Notes under the pieces: model-generated
Database searches by the model: none
Seen by the model: only the letters and a program-made list of their open reading frames with translations
What the model was told of the DNA's origin: nothing
Position numbers and translations under genes: made by a program
In this document: in pieces, positions 33,022 to 41,895 of the stretch
Layout of the letters: each line of letters opens with the position of its first letter
How positions within the stretch are numbered: position 1 is the stretch's first letter
Assembly (NCBI GenBank): GCA_964627445.1
Contig: CAZVJF010000006.1
Span: 62,001 to 126,000 of the forward strand
Direction of reading: 5' to 3'
From: Luteibaculum sp964627445
GTDB taxonomy: Bacteria > Bacteroidota > Bacteroidia > Flavobacteriales_D > Luteibaculaceae
Length of the DNA stretch: 64,000 nucleotides

Positions 33022-34482
33022 CTAGTAATAAATCAATCTACGAACTTTTGCAATGTATTTCGCAAGGCGAATAACCTGTTTGGTATATCCAAACTCGTTA
33101 TCGTACCAAACGTAGAGTACGATGTTCTTTTTATCTGGAGAAACGATGGTTGCGTTGCTATCGAACACAGAGCAACAAGAGTTTCCAATGATATCAGAAG
33201 ATACCAACTCAGGCTCTATGGCGTAGTTAATTTGATTTACCAAATCACCTTGCAGTGCAGCACTTTTTAAAAGCTCATTGATAGCATCTACTGAAGTTTC
33301 TTTGTCTACCGTAAGGCTTAAGATAGCCAGAGACCCATTAGGAGTTGGAACGCGCACCGCATTTGCAGTAAGCTTGTCTTGTAGGTCGGGTATACACTTA
33401 GTTACTGCTTTTCCAGCACCCGTCTCGGTAATTACCATGTTGATGGCAGCCGAGCGACCTCTACGTGCTTTACCGTGCATGTTGTCCAATAAGTTTTGGT
33501 CATTGGTGTATGCGTGAACGGTTTCTATGTGGCCTTTTACTACGCCTAAATTATCATTGATAACTTTTAGTACCGGTACAATGGCGTTGGTGGTGCAACT
33601 GGCTGCAGAGTATATGTTTTCGCTTTCAAGGTCTAGGCCTTTGTGATTCACACCGTATACGATGTTTGGCACCTCTTTACCTGGAGCAGTCAAAATCACC
33701 TTGCTAACTCCTTTGGCCTTTAGGTGGCGTCCTAACGCTTCACGATCCTTGAATACTCCCGTATTGTCAATTAGTAGAGCATCCTCGATTCCGTATTCCG
33801 TGTAGTCTACATCCTCGGGGCTTTGTGCAGAAATCATGTGCACGCGCTGCCCATTGATGATCATTTGCTTGTTCTCTATATCTAGCGATACAGTTCCGTC
33901 AAAAAGGCCGTGTACCGAATCGTTGCGCAAAAGAGCAGCCCGCTTCACCAACTGCTTCTCATCATCGCCACGAGTAACTATGGCACGTAAGCGCAATTGT
34001 TGTCCTTTTCCGGCTTGCTTAATCAATTCTCTTGCGGCAAGTCTTCCGATGCGACCAAATCCAAACAGCACCACGTCTTTAGGCTGGATGTCTGGTGAAC
34101 CTGCCTGGATCATATGATTTAGGGTACTATCCAAAAAGTCGCTGAGACTGCTGCCATTGCTGCCTTCTTTATCTAGCCACTGAGATGCCAACAAACCGAT
34201 ATCGATTTTAGCAGGGCTTAAGTCTTTTTCCAACAGCAATCGTGCGATTTCCGTAGTAGTCTCTATAGAAATGGTTTTGTGTACAATTTCGTTAGCGTAT
34301 CGGTGCAGGTTTAATACCTCGGGTACTCCCAAGTTTACCAGGTGGTTTCTAAACAACACCAGCTCTACGTTTTTGTCGTACAAAAGCTTGCCGATGTAGC
34401 TGATAAGGTCTACTGCCGAACGCTCGTTTTGTAAATGTGCTTCGAAATCTTTGGAATATAGCTCCTTGGTATCTACTGCCAT
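33022..34482 (-). CDS. Glyceraldehyde-3-phosphate dehydrogenase, long form
   Basis: A 486-aa enzyme. Residues of about 137-480 are a full GAPDH with NAD-site GFGRIGR (141-147), catalytic Cys296 in SAASCTTNA and His323 in TVHAYTNDQ. The first 135 residues are an extra helical domain (for example LLYDKNVELVLFRNHLVNLGVPEVLNLHRYAN) absent from ordinary GAPDH (about 335 aa). Long forms of this kind are a known second GAPDH type in Bacteroidota. It is catalytically complete; whether it serves glycolysis or gluconeogenesis is not visible. pckA, 18 kb away, indicates gluconeogenic capacity. A perfect TAnnTTTG box precedes it. Confidence 0.93.
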   Translation of the reverse strand: MAVDTKELYSKDFEAHLQNERSAVDLISYIGKLLYDKNVELVLFRNHLVNLGVPEVLNLHRYANEIVHKTISIETTTEIARLLLEKDLSPAKIDIGLLASQWLDKEGSNGSSLSDFLDSTLNHMIQAGSPDIQPKDVVLFGFGRIGRLAARELIKQAGKGQQLRLRAIVTRGDDEKQLVKRAALLRNDSVHGLFDGTVSLDIENKQMIINGQRVHMISAQSPEDVDYTEYGIEDALLIDNTGVFKDREALGRHLKAKGVSKVILTAPGKEVPNIVYGVNHKGLDLESENIYSAASCTTNAIVPVLKVINDNLGVVKGHIETVHAYTNDQNLLDNMHGKARRGRSAAINMVITETGAGKAVTKCIPDLQDKLTANAVRVPTPNGSLAILSLTVDKETSVDAINELLKSAALQGDLVNQINYAIEPELVSSDIIGNSCCSVFDSNATIVSPDKKNIVLYVWYDNEFGYTKQVIRLAKYIAKVRRLIYY

Positions 34483-34512
34483 ACCTATTTGATTGAGTTG
34501 AAATTAGGGCTG

Positions 34513-34520
34513 CAAAGGTA
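34513..34520 (-). promoter_or_regulatory. -7 box TACCTTTG of gapdh
   Basis: On the minus strand TACCTTTG matches TAnnTTTG exactly, 30 bases before the gapdh start. Confidence 0.55.
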
Positions 34521-34583
34521 ATATTTTCTCAACTGACTTCCGGCCAATGTTAAGTGAATGTTACTGGTTGGATGTATAGCAAT

Positions 34584-34615
34584 AAAAAACCCCAGACTGT
34601 AAATCTGGGGTTTTC
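34584..34615 (-). terminator. Terminator of degP
   Basis: Stem 34586-34596 with 34604-34614 around a 7-base loop, with a T run on the minus strand, 20 bases after the degP stop. Confidence 0.8.
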
Positions 34616-34634
34616 TCATCGTCTAACTCATGCA

Positions 34635-36080
34635 CTACATCCCAAAACCATAATATGCTTTGTAACCATTGGGGTAGTACCCTTCAATCAGCGCTCCCGA
34701 CTTTTTACTACTCAAAGCTTCCTGAACATCGTTGGGGGAAAGCACTGGCTTTTTATCGATCTTGGTAATCATAAAACCTGTTTTCATTCCACTACGGCCT
34801 AGCATGCTGCCTTCTAGCGATTCCACCACTACACCGTTTTTCAGTTTCAATTTGTTGAGCTCTTCCGGTGAAGCGGCCCGTAGGTCTGCTCCCAATACTC
34901 TTTTAATATCTCCTGGCAGAGGCACCGCCTTTAGTTCGGTACCTCCAGCTTGGTTTCTCAGGGTCACCCGTTTTGCTAGCTGTTTTCCATCTCGCAGTAA
35001 GGTTAGGTTTACCTTGTCGCCAGGTCTGTACTTTCCAATTTGCTCCTGCAGTTCGGTAACATTTTTGACGGGCACATCATTTACTGTGCGTATAACATCT
35101 CCCGCATTAATACCAGCATCTTTAGCCGCTCCGTTTTCAGTTACATCGGCTACGTACACGCCATCGTAGTCCGTCAGCTCCAGGTCGTCTACCAACTCTT
35201 GGTTTAAATCTCTTATGTTCACACCTATAAAAGCGCGCTGTACCGTTCCAAATTCGTATAAATCTGAAACCACTTTTTTAACCAGGTTTACAGGTACGGC
35301 AAAGGAGTATCCGGCATAGGATCCGGTATTGGAAGCGATAGCCGTATTAATGCCCAGTAATTCTCCATTTACGCCTACTAAAGCACCACCCGAGTTGCCG
35401 GGATTTACCGCAGCATCGGTTTGAATGAATGATTCTAACGGAAACTGGCGATCTGCACCTTGTTCTAAAAGATTAATGTTTCTTGCTTTTGCGCTTACAA
35501 TTCCGGCCGTAACGGTAGAAGACAGATTGAAGGGGTTTCCCACTGCTAGTACCCATTGGCCTACCTTGATCTGATCGCTATCTCCATAAGGTAGATAGGG
35601 GTACTTTTCGTTTCCTTCCAACTTCAAAAGGGCTAGGTCGGTAGAGGGATCTCTTCCAATAAGTTCTGCCTCCTTGGTCTCCCCATTATTTAGTTTTACC
35701 CGGATGTTTTGGGCGCCTTCGATAACGTGGTTGTTGGTTACCACAAAACCATCTCCCGAAACGATAACACCCGAGCCACTACTCAGTGATACACGAGGTT
35801 GCGCAGGTCTTCCAAAAAAATATGCCCATGGGTCGTAGCTTTGTCCTACACGTTCTGTCCACACGTGTACTACGGCATGCACGGCTTGGTCTGCAGCGTA
35901 CTCAAAATTTACTATTTCGCCTCCATCTGTGGCTACAGAAGGCATGTTTATGAACTGCGCTGGAGGGGTTTCCTTAGTATTTTCAGAATCTGCGGGCTGC
36001 GGCGTAAAGTGTTGGATGGATACAAATGCAACCAATCCACCCACAAGGCCAAAAAATAAACTCGACAATATTTTTTTCAT
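34635..36080 (-). CDS. DegP/HtrA-type periplasmic serine protease
   Basis: A 481-aa protein with an N-terminal membrane/signal helix (about residues 4-22). The trypsin-like triad is His118 (VTNNHVIEG), Asp148 (PSTDLALLKL) and Ser230 (GNSGGALVG). A first PDZ domain is clear at about 275-365 (GVYVADVTENGAAKDAGINAGDVIRTVND), and a second, more divergent one runs to the C terminus (GSMLGRSGMKTGFMITKIDKKPV). This is the DegP architecture, a protease and chaperone for misfolded envelope proteins. It is divergent from dapF. Confidence 0.93.
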   Translation of the reverse strand: MKKILSSLFFGLVGGLVAFVSIQHFTPQPADSENTKETPPAQFINMPSVATDGGEIVNFEYAADQAVHAVVHVWTERVGQSYDPWAYFFGRPAQPRVSLSSGSGVIVSGDGFVVTNNHVIEGAQNIRVKLNNGETKEAELIGRDPSTDLALLKLEGNEKYPYLPYGDSDQIKVGQWVLAVGNPFNLSSTVTAGIVSAKARNINLLEQGADRQFPLESFIQTDAAVNPGNSGGALVGVNGELLGINTAIASNTGSYAGYSFAVPVNLVKKVVSDLYEFGTVQRAFIGVNIRDLNQELVDDLELTDYDGVYVADVTENGAAKDAGINAGDVIRTVNDVPVKNVTELQEQIGKYRPGDKVNLTLLRDGKQLAKRVTLRNQAGGTELKAVPLPGDIKRVLGADLRAASPEELNKLKLKNGVVVESLEGSMLGRSGMKTGFMITKIDKKPVLSPNDVQEALSSKKSGALIEGYYPNGYKAYYGFGM

Positions 36081-36168
36081 GGGGTCAGATTGTTTTGGTT
36101 ATTTCGCAAAGAAAACGACCACGGAAGTACCGTAGTTTTTGGGCTGTGGTTAATTATTGTTAAGCTTT

Positions 36169-36942
36169 ATGCAAGGGCAAATTCTTCGCTTTTTTAAATA
36201 TCAGGGAACGGGTAACGACTTTATCGTGATCGACCAATTGGAGAAAACCTTTCCAATTTCTCCCAAACAAATACAGCAGTTATGCGACCGACATTTTGGT
36301 GTTGGTGCCGATGGTGCTTTGGTGTTATCCAAAGACGATACAGCCAACTTTAATCTGGTGTTTTACAATCCCGATGGTTCTGAAAGCTTTTGCGGAAATG
36401 GAAGCCGGTGTGCGGTGCGTTATTTTTTAAAGAAGGAAAACAAAAGCGACTGCACCTTTACCGGTTTTGATGGATTGCATAGTGCTCGGCTTATTGATGA
36501 AAACACGGTTACCATTGATCTGAATGTGTCTCAGTCTGTGGCAAAAAACCAGCACGGTTTTGTTATTAATACTGGAGCTCCGCATGTATGTGTTCCTACC
36601 GAAGGCTTAAAAAACATGGCGATTGCTGAAAGCGCTAAAGAAATCCGTTGGCATGAAGCGTACCAACCGGTCGGTACCAATGTCAATTTTTTCGAGAAGC
36701 TAGCAGAAAACCAAGTGGCCATACGCACCTTTGAGAAAGGGGTGGAGGGTGAAACCTTATCGTGTGGTACGGGGGTTACAGCGGTTGCTATTTCGGTGTT
36801 TAGTCAGGATTCTGCTCTAGAGGAAGTTGAGGTACAGTCTCAAGGTGGTGTTTTGCGGGTAGCCAAGGATAAGAACCCCAACAAATATTGGCTTACCGGA
36901 GCAGCCAATGAAGTATTTGAAGGAGAAATACCGCTGGCATGA
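36169..36942 (+). CDS. dapF: Diaminopimelate epimerase
   Basis: A 257-aa enzyme converting LL- to meso-diaminopimelate for lysine and peptidoglycan synthesis. The two active-site cysteines are Cys75 (SFCGNGSRC) and Cys199 (LSCGTGVTA), and the N-terminal FFKYQGTGNDFIVID block is typical. I chose the ATG at 36169; an upstream in-frame TTG at 36157 adds four residues without similarity. It overlaps the acetyltransferase gene by four bases and begins a dapF-GNAT-mltG run with cell-wall relevance. Confidence 0.94.
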   Translation: MQGQILRFFKYQGTGNDFIVIDQLEKTFPISPKQIQQLCDRHFGVGADGALVLSKDDTANFNLVFYNPDGSESFCGNGSRCAVRYFLKKENKSDCTFTGFDGLHSARLIDENTVTIDLNVSQSVAKNQHGFVINTGAPHVCVPTEGLKNMAIAESAKEIRWHEAYQPVGTNVNFFEKLAENQVAIRTFEKGVEGETLSCGTGVTAVAISVFSQDSALEEVEVQSQGGVLRVAKDKNPNKYWLTGAANEVFEGEIPLA

Positions 36943-37433
36943 TTGAACTACGAGCTGTTGAGGCAGCGGACATCGATTACATCCATGCTTTAGAAAACAA
37001 TCCCGAAAACTGGAGTTTTGGCGATACCAACCAACCCATAGCAAAGCAAACCTTGGTGAATTGGATTGACCAGGGCAACGACATTTACGAGAGCAGAAGA
37101 CTACGGCTCATGGTTTGCGAAGATGGTGCCTGCAAGGGCTGCGTGGATTTGTACAACCTAGATTTTTATCATTTGCGCGGATATGTGGCCATTTTAATTG
37201 AGCCAGAGCACCGCGGAAAAGGTATAGCTTCTTACTGTCTGCAGTGGTTAACGTCTTACGTTTCGAATACTATCGGCATAAATAAGCTACTGGCCGAAGT
37301 ACCCTGCCACAACGAAGCGAGTGTGGCTTTATTTAAAGGTGCCGGGTATGAACAGGTAGGCACATTACCACAATGGCAGCGCCAAAACGCGGATACCTGG
37401 CATGATGTACTTCTGTTACAAAAATCGCTTTAG
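36939..37433 (+). CDS. GNAT family N-acetyltransferase
   Basis: A 164-aa acetyltransferase whose coenzyme A site is visible as VAILIEPEHRGKGIASYCLQWL (about residues 85-106, with the R-G-K-G-I-A loop), followed by NKLLAEVPCHNEASVALFKGAGYEQVG. The substrate is unknown; the similarity is to the RimJ/SpeG-like branch. Coupled by overlap to dapF and two bases before mltG. Confidence 0.85.
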   Translation: MIELRAVEAADIDYIHALENNPENWSFGDTNQPIAKQTLVNWIDQGNDIYESRRLRLMVCEDGACKGCVDLYNLDFYHLRGYVAILIEPEHRGKGIASYCLQWLTSYVSNTIGINKLLAEVPCHNEASVALFKGAGYEQVGTLPQWQRQNADTWHDVLLLQKSL

Positions 37434-37435
37434 GT

Positions 37436-38440
37436 ATGCGTAAAACGCTTTTCGGGTTGCTATTCTCTGCCTTACTGGCTGCACTTCTGGTGTACGGATT
37501 AATGTACCGGGGTAACATCAATCGAGATATTGTGCTAAAGGTGTATCCCAATGCAAGCTTTCAAGAGGTAGTGGATAGTATGCAAGCGCAGGGCTTGCAG
37601 TCTGCATTTACATTTAAGTTGGCTTCCTGGCTTTATGGTTACCCCAGTCTGGTGAAACCAGGGCGCTACAAGCTAGCTGCGCATACCAACAATAAATCCC
37701 TTATTGCAAAGCTTAGAGCGGGCAATCAAGACCCGCTTTTGGTGGTGGTGCCTTCTAAGCGCGACATTCCCTCAGTAGCGGCAGTGGTAGCGCAACAACT
37801 AGCGGTGGATTCTGGTGCTATTGTACAAGCATTTCTTGCTAAAGCCAGGGAGCGTAAGATAGACGAGGTGGCCTATCCTTGCCAATGGATTCCCAATTCC
37901 TATGAAATGTATTGGACGGTTTCACCTCAAGATTTGGTGCAGCGTTTAGAAAAGGAACGTGCGCGCTTTTGGGAGGAGTTGGGAAGCAAGCGTTTGGCCA
38001 ACACGGGCCTTACTGCGTGCGAAGTAGTGACCCTGGCTTCTATCGTGCAAAAAGAAACTGCAAAAAAAGATGAGATGCCACGTGTGGCGGGGGTATATTT
38101 AAATAGGCTGGAAAAAGGCATGCGCCTCCAAGCCGATCCCACCTTGGTGTATCTGTTGAGTAAAGAAAACAACCCCATTCGCAGGGTAGTCAATGCCGAT
38201 AAGAAAATTGATTCGCCTTACAACACCTACAAGGTTTATGGACTGCCACCTGGGCCTATATGCGTTCCAGAAATTACTGCGATAAAGGCAGTGCTCAATG
38301 CAGAGAAACACAATTACCTGTACTTCTGTGCTAAAGAAGATTTCTCGGGCTACCATGCCTTTGCAAAAACGTACAGCGCACATTTACAAAATGCACGCAG
38401 GTATCAACGCGAGTTAAACAAGCGCAAAATATATCGCTAA
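37436..38440 (+). CDS. mltG: Endolytic transglycosylase MltG
   Basis: A 334-aa inner membrane protein with one N-terminal helix (about residues 5-23) and a periplasmic YceG domain. The catalytic Glu is in ASIVQKET (about residue 207), followed by VAGVYLNRLEKGMRLQADPTLVY, and the C-terminal SPYNTYKVYGLPPGPICVPEITAIKAVLN completes the family signature. MltG cuts nascent glycan strands and sets their length. Neighbouring dapF fits a cell-wall group. Confidence 0.93.
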   Translation: MRKTLFGLLFSALLAALLVYGLMYRGNINRDIVLKVYPNASFQEVVDSMQAQGLQSAFTFKLASWLYGYPSLVKPGRYKLAAHTNNKSLIAKLRAGNQDPLLVVVPSKRDIPSVAAVVAQQLAVDSGAIVQAFLAKARERKIDEVAYPCQWIPNSYEMYWTVSPQDLVQRLEKERARFWEELGSKRLANTGLTACEVVTLASIVQKETAKKDEMPRVAGVYLNRLEKGMRLQADPTLVYLLSKENNPIRRVVNADKKIDSPYNTYKVYGLPPGPICVPEITAIKAVLNAEKHNYLYFCAKEDFSGYHAFAKTYSAHLQNARRYQRELNKRKIYR

Positions 38441-38496
38441 AGCGGCCGTTGGTGAGTGATTTAACCCAGAGGTAAACCCCACTAGATTAAACTGGC

Positions 38497-38504
38497 TATT
38501 TTAG
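38497..38504 (+). promoter_or_regulatory. Candidate -7 box TATTTTAG of the phosphohexomutase gene
   Basis: Matches TAnnTTTG with one change (A for T), as in the fabG candidate, 18 bases before the start codon. Confidence 0.35.
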
Positions 38505-38522
38505 CCGCAAACTTTTTCTATA

Positions 38523-39932
38523 ATGACCCAAATTAAGTTTGGAACCGATGGCTGGAGAGCCATCATAGCTAAGGAATTTACAGTAAGCAACGTGGCCCGC
38601 GTAACCGAGGCTACCGTAGCTTGGCTGAAGCAGCAAGAAAAAACAACCAACAAGGTAGTTATTGGCCACGATTGCCGCTTTGGAGGCGAAATGTTTGCGA
38701 AAACCGCAGCCGTAGTTTTTGCACAAGCCGGCATAGAGGTACACCTAGCCAAAGGCTTTGTTTCTACACCTATGGTTTCTTTGGGTACACAAAATATGGG
38801 TGCCGATTTGGGTATAGTGCTTACGGCTAGTCACAATCCACCCGAATACAACGGCTATAAAATTAAAGCGGCCTACGGAGGACCATTGCTACCCGAAAAA
38901 GTACAGGAAATAGAAGACCGTATTCCAGATACTAGCGATTTCGTCCTAGATCAGGAGGTGTTTGACCAATTGGTATCCGATGGGAAAATTGTGGATATCG
39001 ACTTGGAAACGATGTACATCAAGTCGGTGGAGGAAAACTTTGATTTGGATGCCATTCGCAACTCGGGCTTAACCTTTGCATACGATGCCATGTATGGTGC
39101 AGGTCAAGATGTAATTCGCAAGATTTTACCCGATGCCGTTTTATTGCACTGCGACCAAAACCCGGGTTTTAAAGGACAAGCTCCAGAGCCCATTCACAAG
39201 AATTTATTAGAGTTTTCAGAGCTCATTAAAAATCACGGTGGTATTGCTTCGGGCCTCGCTACAGATGGCGATGCAGACCGCATCGGTCTGTACAATTCCA
39301 AGGGCGAGTTCATCGATTCCCACCACATCATCCTCCTGCTAATTAAATACTTGGTAGAGGAGAAAAAACTCAGTGGAAAAGTGGTTACTGCGTTCTCTGC
39401 ATCGGTAAAAGTAAAGCAGCTTTGCGAGCACTTTGGCCTAGAACATGAGACCGTGAAAATTGGCTTTAAGTACATCTGCAAGCACATGATTACCGAAGAC
39501 GTACTGCTAGGTGGTGAAGAATCGGGTGGAATTGCTATTAAAGGTCACGTACCCGAACGTGATGGTATCTGGATGGGCTTAGTGATTTGGGAATTTATGG
39601 CCAAATCGGGCAAAAGCCTAGAGCAACTCATAAACGAGGTGTACGATATCGTAGGGAAGTTTGCTTTTCAGCGCAACGATTTACACCTCACCGAAAGTGT
39701 GAAGCAGGCCATTATAGAGCGATGCAAAAACGATGAGTTTGCGGCTTTTGGAGATCGCAAAGTAGAAGAACGCCAAACGGTAGACGGCTTTAAGTACTTT
39801 TTTAATAAAGACGAGTGGGTTATGATTCGCCCATCGGGTACCGAGCCCGTACTTCGTACCTATGCGGAGGCCGAAACCTTAGAAAAAGCATCGGCCATTT
39901 TGGACGACTGCAAGCAAGAAATACTTGATTAA
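38523..39932 (+). CDS. Phosphoglucomutase/phosphomannomutase family protein
   Basis: A 469-aa alpha-D-phosphohexomutase. The phosphoserine loop is TASHNPPEYNGYK with Ser103, the metal loop DGDADRIG is near residue 245, the sugar-binding GEESGG loop near 335 and the phosphate-binding RPSGTEPVLR near 438. The exact sugar (glucose, mannose or glucosamine phosphate) cannot be assigned from these motifs. Its 3' end overlaps the next gene by eight bases. Confidence 0.92.
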   Translation: MTQIKFGTDGWRAIIAKEFTVSNVARVTEATVAWLKQQEKTTNKVVIGHDCRFGGEMFAKTAAVVFAQAGIEVHLAKGFVSTPMVSLGTQNMGADLGIVLTASHNPPEYNGYKIKAAYGGPLLPEKVQEIEDRIPDTSDFVLDQEVFDQLVSDGKIVDIDLETMYIKSVEENFDLDAIRNSGLTFAYDAMYGAGQDVIRKILPDAVLLHCDQNPGFKGQAPEPIHKNLLEFSELIKNHGGIASGLATDGDADRIGLYNSKGEFIDSHHIILLLIKYLVEEKKLSGKVVTAFSASVKVKQLCEHFGLEHETVKIGFKYICKHMITEDVLLGGEESGGIAIKGHVPERDGIWMGLVIWEFMAKSGKSLEQLINEVYDIVGKFAFQRNDLHLTESVKQAIIERCKNDEFAAFGDRKVEERQTVDGFKYFFNKDEWVMIRPSGTEPVLRTYAEAETLEKASAILDDCKQEILD

Positions 39933-40800
39933 AACCCGTTGCATAGCGCTTTTTTTGTTGGGTTGTAGTGTTGGCCTATCGGCACAGCACAGCACCGATT
40001 CCATACAGAAAAAGTTTCCCATTGTACCGGTAGAAATTGGCCTGCTTGCAGCATCGCAAGTGGGCCTTTCTTTTGTTTGGTATGATGAATTTGGTGCGTT
40101 TACCTTCAGAGACGATTTGCACCAGTGGCGCGGCATGGATAAGCTGGGGCATGCCATGTCTGCCTTTCAGGTAGCGCGCAGCAACCGTGTGCTTTGCGAA
40201 CTGGCGGGGATGGAAGCAGGTAAAGCAAAGCGTTGGAGTGTTTTATCTACAGCCATTTTTTACACCGGTGTTGAGGTACTGGATGGCTTTTCAACGACCT
40301 ATGGTTTTTCCTGGAGTGACTTTGCTGCGAACGGCCTGGGCATTGGTCTTGCAAGTTTGCCCAGTCGTTATCAACAGCGTTTTTCATTAAAGTTTTCGTA
40401 CAGACCAACCGATTTTCCCGCATTACGACCCGAAGTTTTAGGGAAAACAGCATTGGAACGTGCTTTTAAGGATTATAACGGGCAAACCTACTGGTTAAGC
40501 CTGTGGCAAAGAAAACGCGACCGATGGTTTCATTTTGTGGGAATTTCGGTTGGATATGGAGCAACGGGAATGTATGGAGGAAGCGATAATCCTGCCGTTA
40601 ACGCAGCAGGGTTAGCGATACCACCAACCTTTAGAGCGCGTCAATTGTATTTGGCCATTGATTTTAACTGGGAAGGATTAGCGCCCCATAAACCCAAATT
40701 GCAAAAGTGGTTGCGCTTGCTCGATTTTATTAAGGTGCCCTTACCCGGCTTAATGTGGCAAGAAGCTAAAGGAGTTTCATTTTTGCCTCTGGCATATTAA
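39925..40800 (+). CDS. DUF2279 family exported protein
   Basis: A 291-aa protein starting at a TTG (39925) that overlaps the mutase stop; the resulting N terminus is a proper signal peptide (IALFLLGCSVGLSAQ). The mature part has DDLHQWRGMDKLGHAMSAFQVAR and EVLDGFSTTYGFSWSDFAANGLGIGL, the conserved blocks of DUF2279, which is predicted to sit in the outer membrane or periplasm of Bacteroidota. Function is unknown. Convergent with the AraC gene. Confidence 0.8.
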   Translation: MIKTRCIALFLLGCSVGLSAQHSTDSIQKKFPIVPVEIGLLAASQVGLSFVWYDEFGAFTFRDDLHQWRGMDKLGHAMSAFQVARSNRVLCELAGMEAGKAKRWSVLSTAIFYTGVEVLDGFSTTYGFSWSDFAANGLGIGLASLPSRYQQRFSLKFSYRPTDFPALRPEVLGKTALERAFKDYNGQTYWLSLWQRKRDRWFHFVGISVGYGATGMYGGSDNPAVNAAGLAIPPTFRARQLYLAIDFNWEGLAPHKPKLQKWLRLLDFIKVPLPGLMWQEAKGVSFLPLAY

Positions 40801-40807
40801 GATCAAT

Positions 40808-41740
40808 TTAAGCCATGTCCAAGGCAGCGCCTAAGCCCAATCGGTATTCCGAGGGTCTTACCCCAGCTACTTGTTTAAACATACGGCTAAAGTAGTTGGG
40901 GTCGTTAAATCCACACGAAAACGCAATTTCTTTCACACTCAGATCTGGGTTTTCGAGGAGGTTTTTTGCGTATTTGATGCGCTCCTCCAAAATTAACTGC
41001 ACCGGAGTAATGCCATATTGTTCGGTAAAAGCTCGGTACAAAGCCGATTTGCTCATGCCAGCGATCTTGCACAAATCGGCTATGCGAATGTCTTGACTGA
41101 GTTGGGTGGAAATGTGATGTAAAACCGCGTGGAAAGGCGATTGGGTGCTGTTTTTGGTACTGTATTTTTGCAGTCCATTTAGGTTTTGCAATTTCAGCAA
41201 GCATACCACCAGTTTTCGCAACATTAAATCGGCCTGGTAGTCTTTAAGGGGGTCATCGCTAGTGAGCACATGGAGGATGTTATTGCTTATAAAGGCGAGG
41301 TCCTTATTGTTTTGCAAGGTAGCATCCGAAAAATCTAAGCGCCATTCGCTGAACGTGACGAGCTCTCGGTTTTGTTTGGAGTTAATCAGTTCGAGCTGAC
41401 TACTAATAAATCCCTCATCAATTACTAAAGCCGTGCACCGCGTGGGGTTGTTTTCTTCTGCTTCTGGAAAATCGATGCGCATTAGGGTATCACTGGGGGC
41501 CAACACCGTTTGTCCGGGGAGGTACTCAAAATCTTCAAATCCATCCAGGTGCATAATTTTTTTACCACGCAGCATAGAAGTAATGGTAAAACCACCAAAG
41601 CGAAGGTTAAAATCAGAGGCCTTCTGGTGCGTCTCAAAAATGTTGAGCTCGCAAACATCCAGGTTAAATTTTGTTCTGTGTTCCACCAAAGAAGAGAGGG
41701 AATCTTTAGGTGTTAGCTGGTACGGGGTAATTAATTCCAA
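40808..41740 (-). CDS. AraC-family transcriptional regulator
   Basis: A 310-aa regulator. The N-terminal part (about 1-170) is an AraC-type effector-binding fold (GFTITSMLRGKKIMHLDGFEDFEYLPGQTVLAPSDTLMRIDFPEA) and residues of about 205-300 hold the two helix-turn-helix motifs, the second being LSVKEIAFSCGFNDPNYFSRMFKQVAGVRPSEYR. The group with AraC_binding_1-type sensors often sits next to aldehyde dehydrogenase genes; here it is divergent from an aldehyde dehydrogenase and its DUF779 partner and probably activates them. Confidence 0.9.
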   Translation of the reverse strand: MELITPYQLTPKDSLSSLVEHRTKFNLDVCELNIFETHQKASDFNLRFGGFTITSMLRGKKIMHLDGFEDFEYLPGQTVLAPSDTLMRIDFPEAEENNPTRCTALVIDEGFISSQLELINSKQNRELVTFSEWRLDFSDATLQNNKDLAFISNNILHVLTSDDPLKDYQADLMLRKLVVCLLKLQNLNGLQKYSTKNSTQSPFHAVLHHISTQLSQDIRIADLCKIAGMSKSALYRAFTEQYGITPVQLILEERIKYAKNLLENPDLSVKEIAFSCGFNDPNYFSRMFKQVAGVRPSEYRLGLGAALDMA

Positions 41741-41895
41741 GACTCAATTGTTTAATTCCTACAAGGTAGGTTCTACAGTAGTTTGGAAAAAAGGACTTTA
41801 GTCATGTGGGAAGATAATGCTAGTAGTTGAAATTTTTCTCCATCAAGCTTGGGTTTTTAATGATGAAAATTGTGGGAAACAAAAACCTAAACAGT

